A stretch of DNA of 64,000 nt from the NCBI RefSeq assembly GCF_003815015.1, contig NZ_RKRE01000001.1:442460-506459 (forward strand). The letters run 5' to 3'. Position 1 is the first letter of the stretch. Every line of letters starts with the position of its first letter. The stretch is from Thermodesulfitimonas autotrophica. Its GTDB lineage: Bacteria > Bacillota > Desulfotomaculia > Desulfotomaculales > Ammonificaceae. The notes under the pieces were generated by a model. It was not told the DNA's origin. It saw only the letters and a program-made list of their open reading frames with translations, and ran no database searches. The translations under genes were made by a program, and so were the position numbers. Below are positions 14,858 to 27,281 of this stretch, one piece after another.

Positions 14858-15081
14858 CCTTCACCCAAAAACGAAAACAGCCACTACTTTTGCGCACTTC
14901 CCGCGTCCCGTCAGGAAAGACGAAGGGCAACCTCGCAATAACCTCCACAAGGCAAGAAACAACCGGCCCCGGTTTAGCGGTTGAGCTGGGAGCTTTTCCT
15001 TCGCGGTCGCCAAATCCGCATCTTCCGGGCCCTCCGGCACGTGGCCGGCCACCCCGCCGCTACCGCAACGTGCGGCAGGGC

Positions 15082-16222
15082 TTACCTGGCCCGGTTTACC
15101 GCCGGGACTTCGCTCGCCATCCTTTGCTGCGCCTCCGCCAGTAAAAAGGCGTGGATGAAGGCGTCGATCTCCCCATCGAGCACCGCCTGGACGTTCCCCT
15201 GCTCCACACCGGTCCGGTGGTCCTTCACCAGGCTGTAGGGGTTCAACACGTAAGACCGGATTTGGCTGCCCCAGGCGATTTCGCGTTGCTCGCCGCGCAG
15301 CTTTGCGAGCTGAGCCTCCTGCTCCTTTATCTTCAAGTCCAGCAGCTTAGCCTGCAAAATTTCCAGCGCCGCCGCCTTATTCGCCGCCTGCGAACGCTCG
15401 CTCTGGCAAGTGACCGTGATGCCCGTCGGCAGGTGGGTAATCCGCACTGCCGACTCGGTCTTGTTGACGTGCTGGCCGCCGGCGCCGCTCGCCCGGAAGG
15501 TATCGACGCGAATCTCCTCCGGCTTTATCTCCACCGCCCCACTTTCTTCTAAAACGGGCAGAACATCGACCGAAGCAAAAGAGGTGTGCCGGCGGCCGCT
15601 CGCGTCGAAGGGCGAGATGCGCACCAACCGGTGGACACCGCGCTCCGCCCGCAAGTAACCATAAGCGTTGGGGCCGTTAACCTCAAAGGTAACGCTCTTC
15701 AGCCCCGCCTCGTCGCCAGCCAAGGAGTCGAGGAGCCGCACCTCAAAGCCCCGCGCCTCCGCCCAGCGGGTGTACATCCGGAAGAGCATCGCTACCCAAT
15801 CCTGAGCGTCCGTGCCGCCCGCCCCGGCATGCAGCGTGACAATAGCGCTGGCCGTATCGTAAGGCCCGGCGAGTAGCACCGCCATCTCAAGGGCGGTCAA
15901 GCTCTGCGCCAACCGCCGCACATCGCCCTCTATCTCGGTGAGCAACTCCTGGTCGGCTTCCTCCTCGGCGAGATCGAGCAGCACCGCAAGCTCTTCGCAC
16001 TCGCTGCTCAAGCGCTCGTAATCCGCAAGTGTGTCCCGCAGCCGGGCAAGCTGCCGCGTCACCGCCTGCGCGCGCGCCGGGTTCTCCCAGAAACCGGGCG
16101 CGGCCATTTCTGCTTCGAGCCGGGTGATCTCTTTTCGCTTCCCGGCTACGTCAAAGAGAACCTCCGATGGTGGCAAGTTTCTCCCGGATCAGTTCAAGCT
16201 CGCGTCTTAAATCAACAAACAA
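15082..16222 (-). CDS. prfB: peptide chain release factor 2, programmed +1 frameshift
   Basis: RF2 recognises UGA/UAA and triggers peptide release; the GGQ motif is present (SGAGGQHVNKTESAVR). Translation should start at the TTG at 16222 after GAGGAGGGG, run 23 codons to CTT-TGA-C (CTT at 16156-16154, TGA at 16153-16151), shift +1 and continue with GAC at 16152 to the stop at 15082, giving about 379 residues. GGAGGT stands 3 bases before CTT, the same spacing as the stimulatory site in E. coli prfB. The sequence across the joint, GGSL then DVAGKRKEI, matches the RF2 family. The continuous frame starting at 16176 contains seven wrong N-terminal residues. Level is autoregulated by RF2 itself. 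Confidence 0.95.
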
Positions 16223-16316
16223 TTACCTACCCCTCCTCAAATTAACTTACTGAAAACTTGAAACGCTCTTAAGTACCTTCCGGCAAAAGGGCGCGGTCTC
16301 TCTCGCTACCGCACCG

Positions 16317-18986
<2,670 letters not shown>

Positions 18987-19007
18987 CAGGGTTTCCTCCC
19001 CCTCCGC

Positions 19008-19043
19008 ATAAAATGAGGAACCTGTCGAATCCCGGTTCCTCAT
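19008..19043 (-). terminator. terminator/attenuator-like hairpin in the secA leader
   Basis: Minus-strand ATGAGGAACC (19043-19034) pairs perfectly with GGTTCCTCAT (19022-19013), followed by TTTTA. It lies between the upstream gene at 19132 and the secA ribosome binding site, so it could end the upstream transcript or limit read-through into secA. Confidence 0.7.
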
Positions 19044-19131
19044 CAAAGATGCAAGCGATGTCTTTTGCCCGCTAAATAATTCTACCACGCCCGCGGCTTC
19101 CGTTCAACCGGTGCCGCGCTAAACGCCGCCT

Positions 19132-19791
19132 CTACATGAGGACACTCAAACGGCGGTTGATCGCGTCAAGCGTCGCCTTCACAATCGCTTCCGGCTCTTC
19201 CTCATCCACCACCGCGCTTCCGGTAAGAAACTCTTCCCCCAGGGGGGAAAGCAGGGAAACAGCCACCAGGGCCACCTGCTTGCCGGCCAGCGTGACCACC
19301 GTAAGGTCTTCCAGGATGAAGGAATAACCGCTCTCCGACTCGCTCTCAAGCGCACTGAGCATTGCCTGGGCGATGAGCCGGCGCCGGTTCCGGGCCGAGG
19401 CCGGCCCTACTGCCACGCCGCTCAGGATCTTGCCGCGGTTGGCAAGCTCCACCCGCACCTCTATTTTGTTGCCCTTCGAGCTCATATTGAGCCCCACAAA
19501 GCGTGGCCGCTCACCAGAAGAGAGAGCAGTGGCTTCACTTCCCTCTCCCGCCGGCTCCTGCAAGTGCGTGATAATAATGCTGGCGGGATCGACATCCACC
19601 CCAAAATTTTTTTTCAGCCCCGCGACCACATCTGCGGCGATGCTGGCCGCGTTACGTTCCGCCCCCGCTAAAATCCTTATCTGGCTTATACTGCCTTCGC
19701 CGTCCAGGACCACCCGGGCGGAAACCACGTCCGGGATGCCCCGCAACATCTCCTCGCACCGACTTAACTGCCCAGCGCCCAGTTTACTCAT
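19132..19791 (-). CDS. hypothetical protein between hpf and secA
   Basis: About 219 residues from the ATG at 19791, chosen because GGGAGG stands before it (an in-frame start at 19836 overlaps hpf). The N-terminal 75 residues (CEEMLRGIPDVVSARVVLDG ... FGVDVDPASIIITHL) look like a small alpha/beta domain of the BON or ACT size. A second part of about 115 residues follows (VGLNMSSKGNKIEVRVEL, then a long Ala-rich helix and a strand pair). No signal peptide or membrane segment. I do not know its function. Co-transcription with hpf is likely. Confidence 0.8.
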   Translation of the reverse strand: MSKLGAGQLSRCEEMLRGIPDVVSARVVLDGEGSISQIRILAGAERNAASIAADVVAGLKKNFGVDVDPASIIITHLQEPAGEGSEATALSSGERPRFVGLNMSSKGNKIEVRVELANRGKILSGVAVGPASARNRRRLIAQAMLSALESESESGYSFILEDLTVVTLAGKQVALVAVSLLSPLGEEFLTGSAVVDEEEPEAIVKATLDAINRRLSVLM

Positions 19792-19819
19792 GCTCAACCT
19801 CCCGGTATCGGTTAAAACT

Positions 19820-20350
19820 TCAGTCTTCCGGCTCAATCAGACCGTAGTTGCCGTCCTTCCTCCGGTACAGGACGCAGACAGCCTCCGTCTCCGCGTTCCG
19901 GAAGACGAAAAAGTTGTGCCCGAGCAAGTTCATTTGCATTATCGCTTCATCTATATTCATCGGCTTAATCGCGAAGCGCTTTACGCGCACTACCTCATTC
20001 TTCTCCGTATCTTCTAACGGCTCCGGAGCGGCAACTTCCGCTACCGGAACGTTGCCCACGCGCGCCCGCCGGTTGAACCGGCTCTTATAGCGCTCGATCT
20101 GCTTTTCTAACTTTTCCACCACCAGGTCGACCGCCGCGTACATATCGTGGGTGGCTTCCTCGCCCCGCAGAATCATCCCGTTGACCGGAATCGTCACCTC
20201 TACCCGGTGATTCCCCCGCTCCACCGAGAGCGCAACCTGGGCCTCCGAAAGGCCGTTAAAAAACCGGTCGAGTTTCGCGAGCCTCTTTTCGACGTAGCCC
20301 CGTAGTGCATCCGTTACCTTGATGTTCTTCCCCCGCACGACCACCTGCAT
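19820..20350 (-). CDS. hpf: long-form ribosome hibernation promoting factor
   Basis: 176 residues from the ATG at 20350, which follows AAGGAGAGG. The N-terminal domain (1-100, MQVVVRGKNIKVTDALR ... YAAVDLVVEKLEKQI) binds the 30S decoding region and the C-terminal domain (about 120-176, RFAIKPMNIDEAIMQMNLLG ... HNFFVFRN) dimerises ribosomes, so this is the long type that makes 100S particles in resting Firmicutes cells. It stands upstream of secA, its usual neighbour. A possible -10 (TAATAT) lies about 30 bases before the ribosome binding site but no matching -35 is evident. Confidence 0.95.
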   Translation of the reverse strand: MQVVVRGKNIKVTDALRGYVEKRLAKLDRFFNGLSEAQVALSVERGNHRVEVTIPVNGMILRGEEATHDMYAAVDLVVEKLEKQIERYKSRFNRRARVGNVPVAEVAAPEPLEDTEKNEVVRVKRFAIKPMNIDEAIMQMNLLGHNFFVFRNAETEAVCVLYRRKDGNYGLIEPED

Positions 20351-20446
20351 CGTTTCCCTCTCCTTTCCGTACACCGATAGAGGTCTCTGGTATATTATTT
20401 CCTCTTCACGGAGTAAATTCCTGCCGCCCAGCCACCTAAACCCAAA

Positions 20447-20480
20447 TAAAAAGACCCCGGCCCGCCGACCGGGGTCTCCT
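20447..20480 (-). terminator. intrinsic terminator of the cold-shock gene
   Basis: Minus-strand AGACCCCGG, short loop, CCGGGGTCT followed by TTTTTAT, 14 bases after the csp stop codon. Confidence 0.9.
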
Positions 20481-20493
20481 CCCTTTCCGGATC

Positions 20494-20694
20494 TTACAAC
20501 TTCACCACGTTTGCCGCCTGCGGCCCCCGCGGACCATCGACGATCTCGAACTCAACCTCCTGCCCTTCCTCCAACGCCTTGAACCCTCGCTCCTGAATGG
20601 CAGAGTAGTGCACGAAAACGTCCCCCCTGCCGTCCATCCGCTCGATGAACCCGTAACCTTTCTCCTTGCTGAACCACTTGACTCGACCTTGCAT
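20494..20694 (-). CDS. cold-shock domain protein (CspA family)
   Basis: 66 residues, the usual length. The RNA-binding motifs RNP1 (KGYGFIE) and RNP2 (DVFVHYSAI) are present. These proteins bind single-stranded RNA and act as RNA chaperones. The ATG at 20694 follows AGGAGG. A promoter (20745-20773) and a terminator (20447) make it a single-gene transcript with a 5' leader of about 45 bases. Confidence 0.96.
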   Translation of the reverse strand: MQGRVKWFSKEKGYGFIERMDGRGDVFVHYSAIQERGFKALEEGQEVEFEIVDGPRGPQAANVVKL

Positions 20695-20744
20695 TAAAAC
20701 ATCCTCCTGAAAAATTTTCTCCCGCGGGATTGCCGCGTAAGCCC

Positions 20745-20773
20745 ATCGTATCATGCGGCATCCCCCTTGTCAA
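20745..20773 (-). promoter_or_regulatory. promoter of the cold-shock gene
   Basis: Minus-strand TTGACA (20773-20768), 17-base spacer, TACGAT (20750-20745). Confidence 0.75.
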
Positions 20774-20807
20774 GTTTTTTCAGGCGGATATTTTCTCTTT
20801 AAAAAGC

Positions 20808-21395
20808 TCAACGTACCGCTACCGGGAAGCGCACCTCCGTTAGCACTTCCCCTAACGGTACCCTCGAAAAATCGTCCGGATAAACCTCTTCCGCCGGCCC
20901 GGCCAGGCGGTAACCGCGGCTATACGCCACCTGAAAAAGAGCGGGCAACAGCCCGCCCACAGTAGTATACCCGCCACGGCTTCCCGTAGCAACGACCACC
21001 CTGGCCGGCAACTCCTTAACCGGTAGGGCGTTTTCCTCCCCGCCGGTGGCTTCCCCCGCCACCGGAAGCTGAAGCTCCCACTCACGAAAGGCCGGTGGCA
21101 CTCCCTCCGGGTGGCTGCGGTAAACAAGCACTGGCGGTCCCACCACCGTCATACCCTGCGCTTTGACCCGGGCGCAGAGCTCGTGAAAGGCCTCCGCCAG
21201 GCTGTCGTAAGGCCCCTGCCGGACCACGTATGCCACCCGGACGGGGGGCAGTTGCTTAACTTCTGTTGCCGGCCACACGCCTAACATCCCCTCTTGAGTA
21301 ACAGCGGCCCTAGGGGAACCGCAGGGATTTTGCCTCGCCCCAGCTTCTCCTCCCAGCCACGGTAGTCCCTTTACTCCGGGTTGGGGAGCAACCAA
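20808..21395 (-). CDS. GyrI-like effector-binding domain protein
   Basis: Up to 195 residues. From about residue 40 the sequence follows the GyrI-like/AraC effector-binding fold (VKQLPPVRVAYVVRQGPYDS, FHELCARVKAQGM, then a duplicated half with VVVATGSRGGYTTVGG and a final strand EVRFPV). Stand-alone members bind or hydrolyse small hydrophobic or drug-like compounds, or inhibit gyrase; the ligand is unknown. The first 36 residues are not part of the fold, and the start is uncertain: the ATG at 21287 has a purine-rich stretch that is very close. Divergently transcribed from the GerMN gene. Confidence 0.75.
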   Translation of the reverse strand: MVAPQPGVKGLPWLGGEAGARQNPCGSPRAAVTQEGMLGVWPATEVKQLPPVRVAYVVRQGPYDSLAEAFHELCARVKAQGMTVVGPPVLVYRSHPEGVPPAFREWELQLPVAGEATGGEENALPVKELPARVVVATGSRGGYTTVGGLLPALFQVAYSRGYRLAGPAEEVYPDDFSRVPLGEVLTEVRFPVAVR

Positions 21396-21402
21396 TGTTG
21401 AT

Positions 21403-21431
21403 TTGACGGCCCAAAAACCTTACACTTATAC
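21403..21431 (+). promoter_or_regulatory. promoter of the GerMN gene
   Basis: TTGACG (21403-21408), 17-base spacer, TTATAC (21426-21431), followed by AAGGAGGG at 21436. Confidence 0.65.
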
Positions 21432-21451
21432 TTATCAAGGAGGGAACAAAG

Positions 21452-22054
21452 ATGCCCCGTAAAAAATGGACTTGGTTTCTCGCCGGCGCTTGCGCCGCTA
21501 TAGTCCTGGCGCTTGCGCTCTTTTACTCCCACAGCGGCCAGAGCAGCGTAAAGCCTCCGGCGTCCCCAGCAAAGGTGCCCGTAGCGCCTGCCACTCCAGA
21601 ACCCGCCGCAGGCCGCAAGAACCCCGCGCCCTCCCCCGTAAAGGTCATCCTCTACTTTAGCGATAACCAGGCTATGTATCTCCTTCCGGAAGAGCGCAGC
21701 CTCACGCCAGAGAGCAAAACCCTTCCGGAAGCGGTCGTCCAGGCGCTGATTGCGGGTCCCCGCCTGCCCGGCCGGACCAGAACCATTCCGGAGGGAACCA
21801 GGCTCCTGTCCCTCGAGGTGGCCGGCGGGACCGCCACCGTTAATTTTTCCCGGGAGCTTAAAACCGAGCATTGGGGCGGGTCGGCCGGCGAGTTGATGAC
21901 CGTCTATTCGGTGGTCAACACCCTGGCCCGGCTACCGGGTATCTCCCGGGTTCAGTTTCTCCTTGAAGGGGAGAGGATCGAAAGCCTTACCGGCCACATG
22001 GACCTCACGCAGCCGCTCACACCCCGGTGGGACTTAGTGAAAACTGCACCCTGA
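21452..22054 (+). CDS. membrane-anchored GerMN-domain protein
   Basis: 200 residues: short basic N-terminus, one membrane segment (about 7-24), a Pro/Ala-rich linker (about 30-60) and a GerMN domain (about 63-185). Recognisable blocks are VILYFSDNQAMYLLPEER, LPEAVVQALIAGP and VNFSRELK. GerMN domains occur in GerM and other spore or envelope proteins outside the membrane, where they seem to act in protein-protein contacts. There is no lipobox Cys, so it is probably a signal-anchor protein. AAGGAGGG precedes the ATG. It is the only plus-strand gene between 2.6 and 60 kb. Confidence 0.9.
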   Translation: MPRKKWTWFLAGACAAIVLALALFYSHSGQSSVKPPASPAKVPVAPATPEPAAGRKNPAPSPVKVILYFSDNQAMYLLPEERSLTPESKTLPEAVVQALIAGPRLPGRTRTIPEGTRLLSLEVAGGTATVNFSRELKTEHWGGSAGELMTVYSVVNTLARLPGISRVQFLLEGERIESLTGHMDLTQPLTPRWDLVKTAP

Positions 22055-22105
22055 ACCGGCGGCGCTGTTCTCTTTCCCGCCCAGAGGGCTTAGCCTGGCG
22101 CGCTT

Positions 22106-22167
22106 GAACTTTTTAACTGCGGCTTCCGGCCTTTAAACCGCGAACTTTTTAACGGTGAACCGCGAAC
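22106..22167. repeat. nested short direct repeats between convergent genes
   Basis: GAACTTTTTAAC occurs at 22106-22117 and 22142-22153, interleaved with AACCGCGAAC at 22136-22145 and 22158-22167. The repeats occupy the gap between the convergent GerMN and lysS genes. Confidence 0.7.
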
Positions 22168-22168
22168 C

Positions 22169-24150
<1,982 letters not shown>

Positions 24151-24266
24151 CCACAATCTCTCCTTAAAAATTTTAATTCGGGAGGCTCCGTCCCTGATAC
24201 AATAACAATTATGCGCCACGGCGCTTCTTATTCGGGATAGCGGCAACCGCCTATAATAAAGACTTT

Positions 24267-24294
24267 GCACTGTGCAGATGAAACCGCACAGTGC
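24267..24294. other. perfect 9-bp inverted repeat between the Rossmann-enzyme gene and greA
   Basis: GCACTGTGC (24267-24275) and GCACAGTGC (24286-24294) with a 10-base loop. On the minus strand it is followed by AAAGTCTTTATTAT, so it may be a weak terminator of the upstream gene; as a symmetric site it could also be an operator for greA. Confidence 0.65.
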
Positions 24295-24348
24295 CCCCTG
24301 AACCTTTGGCCATCATTATAAGGAGCGCCAGACCTCCTGTCAAGCCTC

Positions 24349-25419
24349 CTATTTTCGGCGCGCCGCCGCCTTTATTTTTTCAATGGCCGCCGCATCCAGT
24401 GCGCGCTCAAAACTCCGGAAGCCGGCGAGCTTGAACCCGTGCTTTTTGGCGAGTGCCGCTATTTCCTCCACCTTTTCCGTGCTCAGTTCCCGGCCCAACG
24501 TGAAAGATTCGTAGCGACGCTCCAGCGCCAGGATCATCGTCTCCGCCATACAGGCGTAGGCGGTCTTCGGCGGAAAGCCGAAATCCAAATGGAAATCAAC
24601 GTCTCCAGGAACCGCCACCACGCCGCCCTCGATAACCAGTACGTCTGGCCGCTCCACGGCCACGCGCCGGGAGACGTCGCGCGGCCGCGCCACGTCACAG
24701 ACTACCGCACCGGGCTTCAGGTATTCGGGCTCGATCACTGTATCCACCGCGCTGGTTACCGTGATAACGACGTCTGCCTCCCGCAAGGCCTGCACAATAT
24801 CCGTAGTAATCTTTGCGGCCCGACCCGTCCGGTAAAGGATACGGTCGGCCACCAATTCTAATTTCCCTTCGTCCCGGCCCACCAGGGTCAGGTCCCGCGC
24901 TTCGCGCGCCAGAAGTTCGGCGCAGACCCGGCCAATCGCGCCCGTAGCGCCGACGACCACCACTGTTGCCGTGGCCAGGTCATGGCCCATCAAGCGCGCC
25001 GCTTCCCTGGTTCCCTCAACCGCCGTCGCCACCGTGTAGCTGTTACCGGTGGTAACGGGAATCCGCAGGCGCCTGGCGATGCTCACGCCCGCATCGCCCA
25101 CCACTTTCGTGAAGGCGCCCAGCCCCAGGATCTTCGCGCCTAATTCTTCGGCCAGCCGCCCCGCCCGGACGATCTTCTCCGTCACGTAGGCAGCGGGGAG
25201 GCTCATGATCTGCCGCGCGGTGAGGGGACAGGAGACAAACCAGCCCTCCGCCTCCGCGTAAGGCGAGCGGATCCCGGTAATGTGGGCGACTTTGAGCGGC
25301 GGCAGAAGTTTTATCGCCCGCTCTACCAATGCGGCCGGCAAAAACCGCGTAAAAGGAAATTTCCGGGCCACGTCCCTCACGTCGAGCGGGTGAATGACAA
25401 AGGCGAAACGTTCCATCAA
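24349..25419 (-). CDS. Rossmann dehydrogenase resembling acyl-ACP reductase (AAR)
   Basis: About 356 residues. The layout matches cyanobacterial long-chain acyl-ACP reductase: an N-terminal region ending in LGLGAFTKVV, then VTTGNSYTVATAVEGTREA, the nucleotide-binding loop VVVGATGAIGR, and a C-terminal block KTAYACMAETMILALE that aligns with the AAR segment holding its catalytic Cys. It also keeps LGRELSTEKVEEIAALAKKHGF at the end. AAR reduces acyl-ACP to a fatty aldehyde with NADPH. Automated annotation may call such proteins shikimate dehydrogenase-like. No aldehyde decarbonylase is nearby, and the Firmicutes substrate is unknown; I am sure of the family resemblance, not of the reaction. Confidence 0.75.
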   Translation of the reverse strand: MMERFAFVIHPLDVRDVARKFPFTRFLPAALVERAIKLLPPLKVAHITGIRSPYAEAEGWFVSCPLTARQIMSLPAAYVTEKIVRAGRLAEELGAKILGLGAFTKVVGDAGVSIARRLRIPVTTGNSYTVATAVEGTREAARLMGHDLATATVVVVGATGAIGRVCAELLAREARDLTLVGRDEGKLELVADRILYRTGRAAKITTDIVQALREADVVITVTSAVDTVIEPEYLKPGAVVCDVARPRDVSRRVAVERPDVLVIEGGVVAVPGDVDFHLDFGFPPKTAYACMAETMILALERRYESFTLGRELSTEKVEEIAALAKKHGFKLAGFRSFERALDAAAIEKIKAAARRK

Positions 25420-25491
25420 GCTACCTCCGCGGCAATCGGCTCAGCCTCGCAGGAATAAAAACACCTTAAAACATCTTAGCAGGAGTTTCCC

Positions 25492-26463
25492 TCAGGAACA
25501 AGTCAAAAACTCCACCAGAAGCAACTTTATCTCTGCCGCGCTTTCCGCCCGGTAAAGCGACTCCCGCAACCGCGCGGCGCCCGGTAAGCCCCGCGTGTAC
25601 CAGTCGGCCTGGCGCTTCATCTTGACTAGCGCCCGCGCCCCCTCAAAACGCTCTAAAAGCGAGCAGTGTTTGAGTGCTGTTGCCACCCGCTCTTCCGGTC
25701 CCGGCGGCGGCAAAAGCCGCTTCTCTTGCAGGAATTTCTGGCAGGCGGTAAACAACCACGGATTACCCCGGGCCGCCCGCCCGATCATCACCGCATCACA
25801 GCCGGTGGTAGCAAAAAGCTGGGCCGCGTCCTCGGCTGAGCGCACATCACCGTTGCCGATGACCGGTACCGCCACCGCCCGCTTCACCGCCGCGATGATG
25901 CCCCAATCGGCCCTTCCGGAAAAAAACTGGCTGCGGTACCGCCCGTGGACAATTACCGCATCCGCGCCAGCGGCCACTACCGCCTCAGCCACCATAACGG
26001 CGTCGGGCGAATGCTCGTCCCAGCCCCGCCGCATCTTTACCGTTACCGGTACCGCCACCGCCTTCTTGACCGCGGCGACAAGAGCGGCGGCACGCTCCGG
26101 CCTTAGCATCAGTGCCGCACCGGCGCCGCTCCCCACTACCCTATCTACCGGACACCCCATGTTAATGTCGATCGCCGCAGCCCCAGCGCCCGCCGCCAAC
26201 GCCGCGGCCACCGCCATCTCCTCCGGTTCAGCCCCGAAGAGCTGCACCACCGTCCTATCTTCGCCTCTTAGATCAAGAAGTTCCTCTGTTAGCGCAGGAT
26301 TTCTAGCCAGCGCGGCGGCAGCAATCATTTCGGTCCACGCCAGCCGGGCCCCATGGTCGCAGGCAATCACCCGAAAGGCTTTATCACTGACTCCGGCCAT
26401 CGGCGCACTCACTACGGGAAAACCCGCACCGAGGAGGGCGCTAAACCTGCTGGTTGCGCTCAT
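25492..26463 (-). CDS. dusB: tRNA-dihydrouridine synthase, DusB type
   Basis: 323 residues: FMN-binding TIM barrel with SAPMAGVSDKAFR at the start, the catalytic Cys in INMGCPVDRVVGSGAGAALM, KMRRGWDEHS and GNGDVRSAEDA. It reduces uridines in the D-loop of tRNA. It overlaps the end of coaX by 23 bases, indicating one transcript with the cofactor genes. Confidence 0.94.
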   Translation of the reverse strand: MSATSRFSALLGAGFPVVSAPMAGVSDKAFRVIACDHGARLAWTEMIAAAALARNPALTEELLDLRGEDRTVVQLFGAEPEEMAVAAALAAGAGAAAIDINMGCPVDRVVGSGAGAALMLRPERAAALVAAVKKAVAVPVTVKMRRGWDEHSPDAVMVAEAVVAAGADAVIVHGRYRSQFFSGRADWGIIAAVKRAVAVPVIGNGDVRSAEDAAQLFATTGCDAVMIGRAARGNPWLFTACQKFLQEKRLLPPPGPEERVATALKHCSLLERFEGARALVKMKRQADWYTRGLPGAARLRESLYRAESAAEIKLLLVEFLTCS

Positions 26464-27211
26464 AAATCAGGCGGAGGCCGGTAAGAGTGAGATACGGGTC
26501 GATTTTTTGAATCGTCCGGCTCTCCCGGGCAACAAGGTCCGCCAGTCCACCTGTAGCTACTACCCGCGCCTCTTCCTTGAGTTCTGCCCGGATGCGGCAG
26601 ACGATCTCGTCCACCAGCCCGACAAAGCCAAAAACAATTCCGGCCTGCATGCTGTGCACGGTGTTCCGGCCGATAACCGTTGGCGGCGGAACGAGGTCCA
26701 CCCGCGGTAACTTGGCCGCCCGGCTGAAAAGTGCTTCGCAAGAGATGCCCACTCCGGGCGCAATAACGCCGCCTATGTATTCTCCTTTGGCGGAGACAAC
26801 GTCGAAGGTGGTTGCCGTGCCAAAGTCAACCACGATAAGCGGCCCCCCGTACAGCGCGTAACCGGCAGCAGCGTTCACTACGCGGTCGGCCCCTACTTCC
26901 CGCGGGTTCTCGGTCTTCACCGGAACGCCCGTGCGGGTCCCCGGCCCCACCCAGAAGGTCTGCCGCCCGAAATAACGCCAGCAGGCCTTCTCAACCGCAG
27001 GATTGAGTGGCGGCACCACCGAACAGGCCACAATGCCGGTTACTTCTGCGGGAGTCAGCGCCTCTTCGCGGAGGAACTGCCGGAGTAGCAGACCCATTTC
27101 GTCAGCGGTCTGCTCTCGCCTAGTTGCGAGGCGCCAGGCCGCCGCAAGCTCCTCGCCCCGGAAGACACCGACTGAGATGTTGGTGTTACCGATATCTATC
27201 ACCAGCAGCAT
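26441..27211 (-). CDS. coaX: type III pantothenate kinase
   Basis: 256 residues from the ATG at 27211 (family start MLLVIDIGNTNISVG); the upstream in-frame start at 27274 adds 21 unrelated residues. Phosphate-binding motif DIGNTN, central GADRVVNA and DFGTATTFDV identify CoaX, which phosphorylates pantothenate in the first step of CoA synthesis. With panB, panC and panD at 32-34 kb the window holds the route from ketoisovalerate and aspartate to phosphopantothenate, except for a standard PanE. Confidence 0.96.
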   Translation of the reverse strand: MLLVIDIGNTNISVGVFRGEELAAAWRLATRREQTADEMGLLLRQFLREEALTPAEVTGIVACSVVPPLNPAVEKACWRYFGRQTFWVGPGTRTGVPVKTENPREVGADRVVNAAAGYALYGGPLIVVDFGTATTFDVVSAKGEYIGGVIAPGVGISCEALFSRAAKLPRVDLVPPPTVIGRNTVHSMQAGIVFGFVGLVDEIVCRIRAELKEEARVVATGGLADLVARESRTIQKIDPYLTLTGLRLIYERNQQV

Positions 27212-27281
27212 TCTGTTTCCTCCCTGCCGGCTCCACTCGCGGCGGCCGGAGGATTTCCGCAGCCGCCGTACCAAATTTTCC

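Noticed and set aside
14766-15052. Short minus-strand frames between prfB and the response regulator
   Set aside because: About 60 codons each, overlapping one another and the regulator start, with no recognisable sequence and no good start site. I see no supported feature in 14858-15081.
14024-15081. c-di-GMP riboswitch in the leaders of the signalling genes
   Set aside because: I looked for the GEMM landmarks on both strands in the gaps at 7.5, 11.0, 13.9 and 14.9 kb and did not find them.
24349-25419. Shikimate dehydrogenase assignment for the Rossmann enzyme
   Set aside because: The N-terminal substrate motifs of AroE are absent, whereas the AAR-type blocks and Cys are present; no other shikimate genes are nearby.
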